Source of the DNA: Marinobacter manganoxydans MnI7-9
Lineage (GTDB): Bacteria > Pseudomonadota > Gammaproteobacteria > Pseudomonadales > Oleiphilaceae
Assembly (NCBI RefSeq): GCF_000235625.1
Contig: NZ_AGTR01000014.1
Location: forward strand, 124,001 to 188,000
Length of the DNA: 64,000 nt
Reading direction: 5' to 3'
Part shown: positions 56,413 to 64,000 of the stretch, one piece after another
Numbering within the stretch: position 1 is the first letter of the stretch
Layout: every line of letters begins with the position of its first letter
Position numbers and translations under genes: made by a program
The notes under the pieces: generated by a model
Told to the model about the DNA's origin: nothing
What the model saw: only the letters and a program-made list of their open reading frames with translations
Databases searched by the model: none

Positions 56413-56574
56413 CAGGATCGCTTACAACGTTTTCAGGCCGACAGCTTATTATTTGAAGAGGTCTGTGAAAAGGCCCTGTGCTAGCCGCCGACCACTCACC
56501 CTACCTAAAATGACATGTCATCACGTTTTCAAATGCAGTAGAGTCGTGGAATCACTTTCAAGGAGAGTCTGGCC

Positions 56575-58071
56575 ATGAGCGCCCCGCAGTCCTGCCACAG
56601 TTTCAGAAACGACGCGATAGGTTGCGATGACGCCACTGCCCTTGCCGAACGGGTCCGCCGCCGGGAAATATCGGTCACCGAACTCACTCAAGCCGCTATC
56701 GCTCGCGCACAGGCGGTCGAACCGCTCCTTCACGGTCTGGCCTCGGCGAATTACGACCAGGCGATCCGGACTGCTTCAAAGCTTGATGCCGCCGACCAGA
56801 CCGGTTCCTTTCCCCTGTTCCGGGGTGTTCCAACACTTATCAAAGACAACACCAACGTGTTGGACATGACCACGCGGCACGGCTCCCTGGCCGTGCCCAG
56901 CGTTCCTGCATCCGATACCAGTCCATTTGCCCGCCAGTTGCTTACCCAGGGTTTTCTGTGCCTGGGTAAAAGCACCCTGCCGGAATTCGGATTCAACGCC
57001 ACAACCGAGCCCGCACACGCGCCGGCAACCTGTAACCCGTGGAACCTGGCCTATTCATCCGGAGCCTCCTCAGGCGGTTCAGCGGCCCTTGTGGCGGCCG
57101 GCGTGGTACCCATTGCCCACGCGAATGACGGCGGAGGCTCCATACGGATTCCGGCCGCCTGCTGCGGCCTGGTCGGCCTTAAGCCCACACGAGGACGATT
57201 GATAGACAACGAAGCGGCGGCCTCCCTGCCGATCAACATTATCAGCGAGGGCGTAGTGACGCGCTCGGTACGGGATACCGCTAATTTTTTCGAGCAGGCC
57301 GAGACCTATTTCCGCAATCCCGGCCTGCCGCCCATTGGAAGAATGGAGGGCCCCTCCGGTCGTCCGTTGAGAATCGGACTGGTGCTGGATTCCATCAACG
57401 GTCACAAAACCGATGACATCACCCGATGGACTGTCGAAGAAACGGCGCTCAAGCTGGAAAAAATGGGCCACCGCATTGAGCCAGTGCCCGTTCCGGTGCA
57501 CAGCACCTTCCCCGATGACTTTGCCCTGTACTGGGCACTGCTTGCCTTCGGCATCAGGGCCAACGGCAGGAAACTGCTTCACCCGGCCTTCGACAAACAC
57601 AAAACAGACGGCCTGACCAACGGCCTCGACAGGATGTTCCGGCGACAGTTCTGGCGCCTGCCAACTGCGCTCTGGCGGCTCAAGCGTTCCTGGCACGACT
57701 ATGCACATGCCATGGCCGGATTTGATGCCGTGCTCACGCCGGTACTTGGCCACACCACACCCGCCCTTGGCCATCTGAGCCCCGATGTGCCTTTTGACAC
57801 CCTGTTCGAACGGCTGCGCGAGTATGTGAGCTTCACCCCTCTGGCAAACGCCACGGGCGCACCGGCAATCTCATTGCCCATGGGCCACACGCCCGATCAA
57901 CTGCCCGTGTCCGTTCAGTTTATGGGGCGGCACGGAGGCGAACGCACGTTGCTGGATATCGCCTTTACTCTGGAAGCCAACCATCCCTGGCCGCTGCTTT
58001 GCGATTTCAGCCGGAACCATCTTGGTAGTGGAGAGCAAAACACCAGGGACTCACTGACCAATCCCGTTTGA
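56575..58071 (+). CDS. amidase (amidase signature family)
   Basis: 498 residues. The Ser-cisSer-Lys triad is complete: Lys90 (TLIKDN), Ser165 in GASSGGSA, and the nucleophile Ser189 in GGGSIRIPA, with 24 residues between the two serines as in FAAH. The family hydrolyses amides; the substrate is unknown and neighbours give no clue. An AAGGAG site precedes the ATG at about 10 nt. Confidence 0.94.
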   Translation: MSAPQSCHSFRNDAIGCDDATALAERVRRREISVTELTQAAIARAQAVEPLLHGLASANYDQAIRTASKLDAADQTGSFPLFRGVPTLIKDNTNVLDMTTRHGSLAVPSVPASDTSPFARQLLTQGFLCLGKSTLPEFGFNATTEPAHAPATCNPWNLAYSSGASSGGSAALVAAGVVPIAHANDGGGSIRIPAACCGLVGLKPTRGRLIDNEAAASLPINIISEGVVTRSVRDTANFFEQAETYFRNPGLPPIGRMEGPSGRPLRIGLVLDSINGHKTDDITRWTVEETALKLEKMGHRIEPVPVPVHSTFPDDFALYWALLAFGIRANGRKLLHPAFDKHKTDGLTNGLDRMFRRQFWRLPTALWRLKRSWHDYAHAMAGFDAVLTPVLGHTTPALGHLSPDVPFDTLFERLREYVSFTPLANATGAPAISLPMGHTPDQLPVSVQFMGRHGGERTLLDIAFTLEANHPWPLLCDFSRNHLGSGEQNTRDSLTNPV

Positions 58072-58184
58072 AGTTGGACACTTATAAAAACAGCTGCCAT
58101 ATTCTTTAAAGAACTTAGACATAACCTGTTCAAGTATCCAAACCGAGAGCCAAGGCCGTTCGTAATTCGAAGAAGGACAATTTA

Positions 58185-60053
58185 TTGAGCCCGGCCATGC
58201 GTGACAGTGAAGTCCTCGTGACCCACCACAAGGCACTGATGGAGCTGAGCCACAATACCAGCTTTATCGAGATGCCCCGCCCCCGGAAGCTGGCAGCACT
58301 CATGGAGCTGTGCACCCGGCTGTTGGGCGTGAAACGGGCGAGTGTCTGGCTTTTCCCTCCGGAACGGGACCGGATCACCTGCGAGTGGCTTCACGACACA
58401 GAGCTGCCCGGCCGCAATAGCTGCATCGCGCAGAATGGCTCAGAGTTCAACCTGTTTCGCTCAGACCACCCTGACTACTTCCGCGCCATCACCGAAGAAC
58501 GAGTCATTGCCGTGGAAGACGCCCGCAATGATATCCGTACCCGTTCCTTCGACCGCGATTATCTGTCCGTGCAAAACATTCATTCCATGTTAGACGCGCC
58601 GATTTTCGACGGCGAACAGCTCAGCGGGGTTGTCTGCCTGGAGTCAAGTGTGCGCCGTGACTGGTCGGTCCCGGACATTTCGCTGTCAGCTGCCATTGCA
58701 GACACCATAAGCCTGATGAACACTCACGAGGCATGGCTGAGATCCAAGCGGGCGCTGGAATACGTCAGTCGCTACGACTCCCTCACCGGACTCGCCAACA
58801 TTGATTCACTGCGTGACCGGCTGAACCACCTGGTGCGCAAGATCAAAGGCCGGGGTACCGGCAGTCTTGCACTGCTCTGGATTGACGTTGACCGCCTGAA
58901 AACCATCAACGATGGCCTTGGCCCTCAGGCGGGGGATCAGGTCATCGCCGATATCGGACAGCGCCTGAAAGAAATCCAGTTGGCGGGTAAGGACTTTCTG
59001 GCGCGCATTGGAGGGGATGAATTTGCCCTGGTTATTCGCAACTACACCCAGCCGAGCTTTCTGGACGAGGTGATCCGCGAGATCCACAGCCGTATTCGCC
59101 AGTCTATCCGGGTGTCCGATCAGGATCTGAATGTCAGTGCCAGTGTGGGCATCTGTCACTTCCCGGGCGATTGCCACGAGTCAGAAGAACTGCTCAGAGG
59201 TGCAGAGGCTGCGATGTACCACGCGAAGCGGCAGGGCGGGGACCGTTCGACCCTGTTCGATTCGGAAATCCAGATGACAGCCCGCTCCCGGTTTGCGCTC
59301 GAGAGCGAGCTGCGGGAAACACTCAGAACCAGCGGCCTCGATGTCTTCTACCAGCCAATCATGGACCGCACGGGAACACAGCTGGAAAGCGCCGAGGCCC
59401 TGGTTCGCTGGCAGCACCCGCAACGTGGCTGGCTGTCACCGATTGAATTTCTGGACGTGGCGCGCAGCGCCGGCCTGATGTATGAGCTGGGCGCCTGTGT
59501 GCTGAAAAACGTCTGCGCTCACTGGCGTGAGGCAAAAGACCGGAATACGCCATTACCAACGATATCCGTCAACCTGTCGGCAGAGCAGATATTGGTCCCA
59601 GAGTTGCCAGAGCTGGTAAAAGAGATCTGCGGTAACCAGGGCATGCCGGTCAGTGCCCTGCAGTTTGAGGTGACCGAAGACTCCATCCAGGGTGATTTCA
59701 GTGTCATCGGTCGGGTTCTGGAACAGCTGGTACACGCCGGCGCCGAGCTCGCTATCGACGACTTTGGCACCGGGTACTCATCGCTGTCCCGGCTCAAAAG
59801 CCTGCCCTTCTCCCGCATCAAGATCGACCGCTCGTTCATCAACAACCTTCCGGATGACGAAAACGATTGCGCTATCACCCTGTCGATCATTGGCCTGGCC
59901 AGGGGGCTTGGCCTTTCTGTCGTTGCAGAAGGTGTGGAGAGCGAAGCCCATGAAAGCTGGCTGTTCGAGAAAGGCTGCGACTACCTTCAGGGCTACCGTT
60001 ACAGTAAACCGCTTCCCTACCCAGGGTTTATCAAGCGCTACTTTTCCGAGTGA
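58185..60053 (+). CDS. GAF-GGDEF-EAL protein of cyclic-di-GMP turnover
   Basis: 622 residues, soluble. A GAF domain (about 20-175) is followed by GGDEF (IGGDEF at 275-280) and EAL (EALVRW at 404-409). The GGDEF signature is intact; the RxxD inhibitory site is absent (AGKD at 267-270). The EAL domain keeps the catalytic motifs VNLSAEQ, DDFGTGYS, KIDRSF and EGVE, so both cyclase and phosphodiesterase activity are possible. TTG 58185 is the probable start because AAGGA lies 7 nt before it; ATG 58197 is too far. It ends 16 nt inside the convergent TruC gene. A PilZ effector (31983) and this enzyme show c-di-GMP signalling in the organism. Confidence 0.95.
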   Translation: MSPAMRDSEVLVTHHKALMELSHNTSFIEMPRPRKLAALMELCTRLLGVKRASVWLFPPERDRITCEWLHDTELPGRNSCIAQNGSEFNLFRSDHPDYFRAITEERVIAVEDARNDIRTRSFDRDYLSVQNIHSMLDAPIFDGEQLSGVVCLESSVRRDWSVPDISLSAAIADTISLMNTHEAWLRSKRALEYVSRYDSLTGLANIDSLRDRLNHLVRKIKGRGTGSLALLWIDVDRLKTINDGLGPQAGDQVIADIGQRLKEIQLAGKDFLARIGGDEFALVIRNYTQPSFLDEVIREIHSRIRQSIRVSDQDLNVSASVGICHFPGDCHESEELLRGAEAAMYHAKRQGGDRSTLFDSEIQMTARSRFALESELRETLRTSGLDVFYQPIMDRTGTQLESAEALVRWQHPQRGWLSPIEFLDVARSAGLMYELGACVLKNVCAHWREAKDRNTPLPTISVNLSAEQILVPELPELVKEICGNQGMPVSALQFEVTEDSIQGDFSVIGRVLEQLVHAGAELAIDDFGTGYSSLSRLKSLPFSRIKIDRSFINNLPDDENDCAITLSIIGLARGLGLSVVAEGVESEAHESWLFEKGCDYLQGYRYSKPLPYPGFIKRYFSE

Positions 60054-60781
60054 TCCCGTACGTCAAATCCCGGGAATAGCGATAGCACCTCCAGAAAACT
60101 CGCTTCCGGCGCGGCGCTAATGGTCAGTGGTTTACCCGAAACCGGGTGCTGGAATGCCATCCGGGTTGCGGCCAGCATCAACCGCCCCTGGCCGAATCGC
60201 TCTGCAAAATAGCGGTTGTGGCGGCCCCGACCGTGATTGGCATCGCCAATGATCGGGTGGTTGATGTGTTTCATATGCCTGCGCAACTGGTGCTTTCGGC
60301 CAGTTTTCGGGTTCAGTTCAACAACGGCGTAGCGACTGCTCGGGTATTTCTCGATCTCCACTGGTATCTCGGTCGTCGCCAGCGTGCGGTAATAAGTGAG
60401 AGCGTCCCGCACCGGCTGCTCTTCCCCTTTCAGCCGTCGATCCTCCGGTTCCTCTCGCAAGGGATGATCAATCTCCCCGTGTTCCGGCGGCCAGCCACGC
60501 ACCATCGCCAGATAGGTTTTCGTCACCTCACCGGCCATCAGCGCCATACCCAGCGTGCGGGCAGTGTCGCTGTCCCTGGCAAACACCAGGACGCCGGAGG
60601 TAGGCCGGTCCAGTCGATGGACCGGGTAAACATGCTGGCCCTCATTTAGCGCCCGGGCATATTGCAGGGCAAACTCGGTTTCGTGTTTGTCGATAGGGCT
60701 CCGGTGAACCAACAGCCCGGCCGGTTTGTGGACAGCCAGAAGGTGTTCGTCCCGGTAAAGAACGGTTAGTGGGTTGCTCAT
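60038..60781 (-). CDS. truC: RluA-family pseudouridine synthase, TruC-like
   Basis: 247 residues. The catalytic motif HRLDRPTSG (about 55-63) carries the nucleophile Asp; KTYLAMVRG, TGRKHQLRRHMKHINHPIIGD and the lack of an S4 domain fit TruC, which makes pseudouridine 65 in tRNA-Ile1 and tRNA-Asp. A less specific RluA-type assignment is possible. It overlaps the end of the GGDEF-EAL gene by 16 nt in the opposite direction. Confidence 0.85.
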   Translation of the reverse strand: MSNPLTVLYRDEHLLAVHKPAGLLVHRSPIDKHETEFALQYARALNEGQHVYPVHRLDRPTSGVLVFARDSDTARTLGMALMAGEVTKTYLAMVRGWPPEHGEIDHPLREEPEDRRLKGEEQPVRDALTYYRTLATTEIPVEIEKYPSSRYAVVELNPKTGRKHQLRRHMKHINHPIIGDANHGRGRHNRYFAERFGQGRLMLAATRMAFQHPVSGKPLTISAAPEASFLEVLSLFPGFDVRDHSEK

Positions 60782-60827
60782 AAGATAGATGTCATAAAAG
60801 CTTCATATTCAAGTCGGCCAATTGCAT

Positions 60828-60854
60828 TCAAGAGCCCGCTTCTCTAGCCGATAC
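60828..60854 (+). promoter_or_regulatory. sigma-28 (FliA) promoter of the chemoreceptor gene
   Basis: TCAA (60828-60831), 15 bp, then GCCGATAC (60847-60854) closely fits the flagellar consensus TAAA-N15-GCCGATAA. It lies about 80 bp upstream of the receptor ATG and reads towards it. Confidence 0.8.
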
Positions 60855-60935
60855 CAAAGTAGATAACCTAATCAACTAACGCTACGTATACACTAGCGAC
60901 ACACCCTTACCATCGATCGCTCCCAGGAATAGCTG

Positions 60936-62561
60936 ATGAACTGGTACTCGAAAAGCATTCTCAACCGGGTTCTTCTCGTCGTTTTGACGGCAAATCTAGT
61001 CGTCGCCGCAGTGGCGGTGATTTACCTGAACTTCTCCCTGAAAGTCAAAGATGACTTCAACAGTCTTGTAAGTACCAGGATGGTGAACGCCCTTGAAGCC
61101 CAGGATGTGCTTTCTGATTTCAAGACCCAGGTCCAGGAGTGGAAAAACGTCCTGATCCGCGGAGCCGACCCGGAACAACTGGACAAATACTGGGGCCGAT
61201 TTCAGCAGCGCGAAGCATCAATACAGAGCCAGCTTGATGACCTGATTCCCCGAATTCAGGAGCCACAGGCAAAGTCACTGATGTCCGACTTCAAACAGGC
61301 ACACCAGACGATGGGGCGTGCCTATCGTGAGGGATTCGAGGCGTTCACACGCTCAGGCTTTGATCCGAACGCAGGCGATGCCGCGGTACAGGGGATCGAC
61401 CGTGAACCTGCCAGACTGATTGTAGATGCTGCAACCGCAGTCCGTGAAGATAGCCTTGTCCGGGCCCGAACCCTGAACACCGTTGTCACCGAGCGTAGCT
61501 GGCTGGTGGCGGGTCTTCTGATTGCCGCCATCATTCTGGGTACCATCGCGCTGATAATGATCCTGTTGTCAGGTGTGGTCCGGCCCGCACAGAAGCTCAC
61601 CTCGCAGATCTCCCGACTGGGCGACGGTGATCTTTCGGATCCTGTAACCATGCAGCGGGCTGACGAATTGGGGCAATTGGCCGACGCTGCCCGAAGCCTG
61701 CACCGCTTCCTCAGCGATACCGGAAGCCAACTGAGCGAGAACGCCAGGCAACTGAACGATACCGGCGAGTTGATCCGCCAGAACGCCGACAGTGTCGTCA
61801 GCCAGTCTGACCTGGCCCACCAGCGCATTGAGCAGATTGCGACAGCCATGAACGAAATGTCTGCCACCGCGGAGGATGTGGCCAGTCACGCTGCCTCGGT
61901 AGCCACCGAAGTGAGCCAGACATCCGACGAGACGGCTACAGCGGATTCGCAGATCAACAAGGCGGTAGACAGCATGCGGCGTCTGACCGACCAGATCCGG
62001 AACTCGGCCGAAACCGTCAACCAACTCGCCAATGATGGTAAAAAGGTCGGCGACGTTATGCAGGTTATCCGGGAAATTGCAGACCAGACCAACCTGCTGG
62101 CCCTGAACGCCGCCATTGAGGCGGCCCGGGCCGGCGACGCAGGTCGCGGATTCGCGGTGGTTGCCGATGAAGTCCGGAACCTGGCTGCCAAGACCCAGGA
62201 AGCCACCGTGGAAATTGACCAGATCATTGGCGCCATCAGTGGGGCTTCGCGGGACGCCACCGAGTTCATGCAGGCCTCAGGCGTTGTAGCCCAGGAAAGC
62301 AGTGAGGCCGTTGAAGCCGTTCGCGCCACCCTGGCCGAAATCAACCGGCGCATGGGCAGCATCAACGACGCAACAACCCAGGTTGCTACAGCGGCCGAAG
62401 AACAGACCAGTGTCTGTGAAGACATCAACCGCAATGTCACGGATGTGGCCGAAACCTCCGAAGCCATGCACCAGGCTGCTGAAAACAACCTGCGCACGGT
62501 ACCTGAACTGGAAGCCATGGCTGCCCGGGCCCAGGAACTGGCGGGCCGGATCAAGCATTAA
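60936..62561 (+). CDS. methyl-accepting chemotaxis protein
   Basis: 541 residues. A first membrane helix (about 10-32), a helical periplasmic sensor of about 155 residues, a second helix (about 189-213), a HAMP domain (about 214-266), and a cytoplasmic signalling domain with the hairpin-tip signature [41 protein letters not shown] (split here only in description; residues 380-420). The ligand is unknown. The C-terminus (RIKH) lacks a CheR/CheB docking pentapeptide. AGGA precedes the ATG, and a sigma-28 promoter lies upstream. Its stop overlaps that of the convergent RND gene within TTAA (62558-62561). Confidence 0.96.
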   Translation: MNWYSKSILNRVLLVVLTANLVVAAVAVIYLNFSLKVKDDFNSLVSTRMVNALEAQDVLSDFKTQVQEWKNVLIRGADPEQLDKYWGRFQQREASIQSQLDDLIPRIQEPQAKSLMSDFKQAHQTMGRAYREGFEAFTRSGFDPNAGDAAVQGIDREPARLIVDAATAVREDSLVRARTLNTVVTERSWLVAGLLIAAIILGTIALIMILLSGVVRPAQKLTSQISRLGDGDLSDPVTMQRADELGQLADAARSLHRFLSDTGSQLSENARQLNDTGELIRQNADSVVSQSDLAHQRIEQIATAMNEMSATAEDVASHAASVATEVSQTSDETATADSQINKAVDSMRRLTDQIRNSAETVNQLANDGKKVGDVMQVIREIADQTNLLALNAAIEAARAGDAGRGFAVVADEVRNLAAKTQEATVEIDQIIGAISGASRDATEFMQASGVVAQESSEAVEAVRATLAEINRRMGSINDATTQVATAAEEQTSVCEDINRNVTDVAETSEAMHQAAENNLRTVPELEAMAARAQELAGRIKH

Positions 62562-64000
62562 GTAGTTCGGAATCGGCTGGTCAGTCTCCCGAAAGCCTGA
62601 CCGGCCCGGTTACCCAGCACCAGCAATGCAGGTGTGAGCAACAGCGTCAGCACCGTAGCAAACGCCAATCCCCCCGCGATGGCACTGGACAGCTGGGTCC
62701 ACCACTGGGTTGATGGCGCACCAAGGCCCAGGGAGGGCGTCAGCAGGTCCACATTGACGCCGAGGACCATGGGCATCAATCCCAGCACAGTGGTGATGGC
62801 CGTCAGCAGCACCGGCCTCAGGCGAAAGCAACCGGTTTCCAGGGCGGCCTCGTAGGCCTCAACCCCGTCCTTGCGCATCTGGTTGTAGGTATCGATCAGA
62901 ATGATGTTGTTGTTTACCACGATGCCTGCCAGGGCAATCGTACCCATTCCCACCATCACAATGCCGAACGACTGACCGTTTACCAGAAGCCCGAGCAGCA
63001 CCCCGGCGGTGGAGAGCACAATCGCCGAGAGAATCAGGAAGGTCTGGTACAACGAATTGAACTGGGTCACCAGTATCAACAGCATGAGGCCGATGGCTAC
63101 CAGGAAGGCCGTCGCAAGGAAGTTTGATGCCTGCTGCTGATCCTCGTTCTCGCCGGCAAACTTCACCGAAATTCCCTCTGGCGGTTCCGGCATCTCGGCC
63201 TGCAGGGCCCGCAGCAGCTCATCCACGCGGCGCCCCTGTGCCAGATCGGATTTGATGGTTACCGTGCGCTGGCCATCCACCCGGACAATACTGTTGGTTT
63301 TGTCGCCCGGGCGAAGATCGACGAATTCAGAGAGCGGCACCTGGCCCCGGGAGGTATGAATGGTCTGGCGCTGCAGATGATCCAGTTCCCGCCAGTTATT
63401 CGGAACTCGCACCACGATGTCCACTTCATCCCGCACGTCTTCAGGGCGATAGGTGGCCAGTTTCAACCCGTTGGTCACCAAGCGCACGGCACTGCCGATA
63501 CCCAGCACATCGGTACCGAAGCGAGCGGCGGCTTCCCGGTCAACCTGCAGCCGCCACTCAATCCCCGGAAGGCTGCGGTCGTCTTCGATGTCCACGAAAC
63601 CACCGAGCTCACGCATGCGGTCTTTGATTTCGTCCACGTAGCCATTGAGACTGTTTGCTTCGCGGCTGCTCACCTGTAGCTCTATCGGTTTGCCTTCGGC
63701 AGGCCCACCTTCCTGTTTGCGGAATTCCAGCTCAACGCCCGCTATATCAGAGGTCATGTCGCGGAAGTCCTCGAGAATCGCGCTGGCCGGTCGCCGGGTG
63801 AACCAGTCGGTAAACTGGAATTGCAGAACGCCTATGACATCTGGCGCCAGTTGCGAGCTGGTCTGTACCATTGAGCGGGCGTACAGGGCCTTCACCTCGG
63901 GCATGCCACGCAACCGCTGCTCCACTTCACGCACAATGGCATCCCGCTCCCACACTGAAAGATCACCCCTCGCCCTCACCTGAACCTGGGCGGAATCCGG
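62558..64000 (-). CDS. RND efflux transporter of the AcrB/HAE type, C-terminal part (cut by window edge)
   Basis: About 480 residues of the C-terminal half; the reading frame is open to the right edge ([14 protein letters not shown]), so the start lies outside. It contains the second periplasmic porter part (from about 10 to 290) and the last membrane helices with [21 protein letters not shown], a segment typical of RND carriers. HAE-type pumps work with a membrane fusion protein and an outer membrane channel. The C-terminus shows no extra domain. The substrate is unknown. Confidence 0.9.
   Translation of the reverse strand, partial: PDSAQVQVRARGDLSVWERDAIVREVEQRLRGMPEVKALYARSMVQTSSQLAPDVIGVLQFQFTDWFTRRPASAILEDFRDMTSDIAGVELEFRKQEGGPAEGKPIELQVSSREANSLNGYVDEIKDRMRELGGFVDIEDDRSLPGIEWRLQVDREAAARFGTDVLGIGSAVRLVTNGLKLATYRPEDVRDEVDIVVRVPNNWRELDHLQRQTIHTSRGQVPLSEFVDLRPGDKTNSIVRVDGQRTVTIKSDLAQGRRVDELLRALQAEMPEPPEGISVKFAGENEDQQQASNFLATAFLVAIGLMLLILVTQFNSLYQTFLILSAIVLSTAGVLLGLLVNGQSFGIVMVGMGTIALAGIVVNNNIILIDTYNQMRKDGVEAYEAALETGCFRLRPVLLTAITTVLGLMPMVLGVNVDLLTPSLGLGAPSTQWWTQLSSAIAGGLAFATVLTLLLTPALLVLGNRAGQAFGRLTSRFRTT

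Overview
The window looks like a core-genome segment of a marine gammaproteobacterium, most likely Marinobacter or a close relative. This is a judgement from protein character and gene order, not a database result. It has moderately high G+C, the translation block thrS-infC-rpmI-rplT-pheS, a pepN-DUF2797-YeaC-rhomboid-phosphatase-nadK-hypothetical-fadH order that I recall from Pseudomonas, a TAXI-type TRAP transporter, and many lipid and signalling genes. I see no insertion sequence, prophage, CRISPR array or integron.

Layout. 1-3.6 kb: thrS, infC (ATT start), rpmI, rplT, then the 5' end of pheS, all on the minus strand. 3.6-7.3 kb: fused TRAP permease and its TAXI binding protein. 7.5-12.6 kb: DUF1329, Ycf48-like and MMPL/RND genes, a candidate system moving lipids or hydrophobic molecules towards the outer membrane. 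12.7-23.2 kb: pepN to fadH, with an AraC-type regulator divergent from fadH. 24.4-24.9 kb: a 28-codon acidic ORF and tRNA-Asp with a near-ideal promoter. 24.9-32.4 kb: a second AraC-type regulator, a MaoC protein, a REC-PAS-histidine kinase, a FixJ-like regulator, a LonB-type protease and a PilZ protein. 32.4-37.8 kb: flavodoxin-like protein, recA with a LexA box, pncC, mutS and fdxA. 37.8-43.2 kb: LysE exporter, an unknown helical protein, DegV, a PF10118 protein and a permease. 43.3-47.3 kb: acyl-CoA synthetase, divergent from a PAS kinase/LuxR-type regulator pair. 47.3-58.1 kb: PhzF, HI0933 flavoprotein, patatin, Usp, SulP, an MgtC/DUF4010 membrane protein, AlkB, DjlA-like, an isoprenylcysteine methyltransferase-like protein and an amidase. 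58.2-64 kb: GAF-GGDEF-EAL, a TruC-like pseudouridine synthase, a chemoreceptor behind a sigma-28 promoter, and the C-terminal part of an AcrB-type pump cut by the window edge.

The most striking unexplained signal is at 16.65-16.77 kb between the YeaC and rhomboid genes. A plus-strand TTGACA/TATCAT promoter is overlapped by a 17/19 match to the Fur box. About 86 nt later comes a strong intrinsic terminator, with no ORF between. This is the architecture of an iron-regulated small RNA of the RyhB/PrrF kind.

Intergenic stretches are all shorter than 300 bases; the longest (25911-26195, 285 bp) separates the divergent AraC and MaoC genes, and I found no convincing promoter or operator in it.
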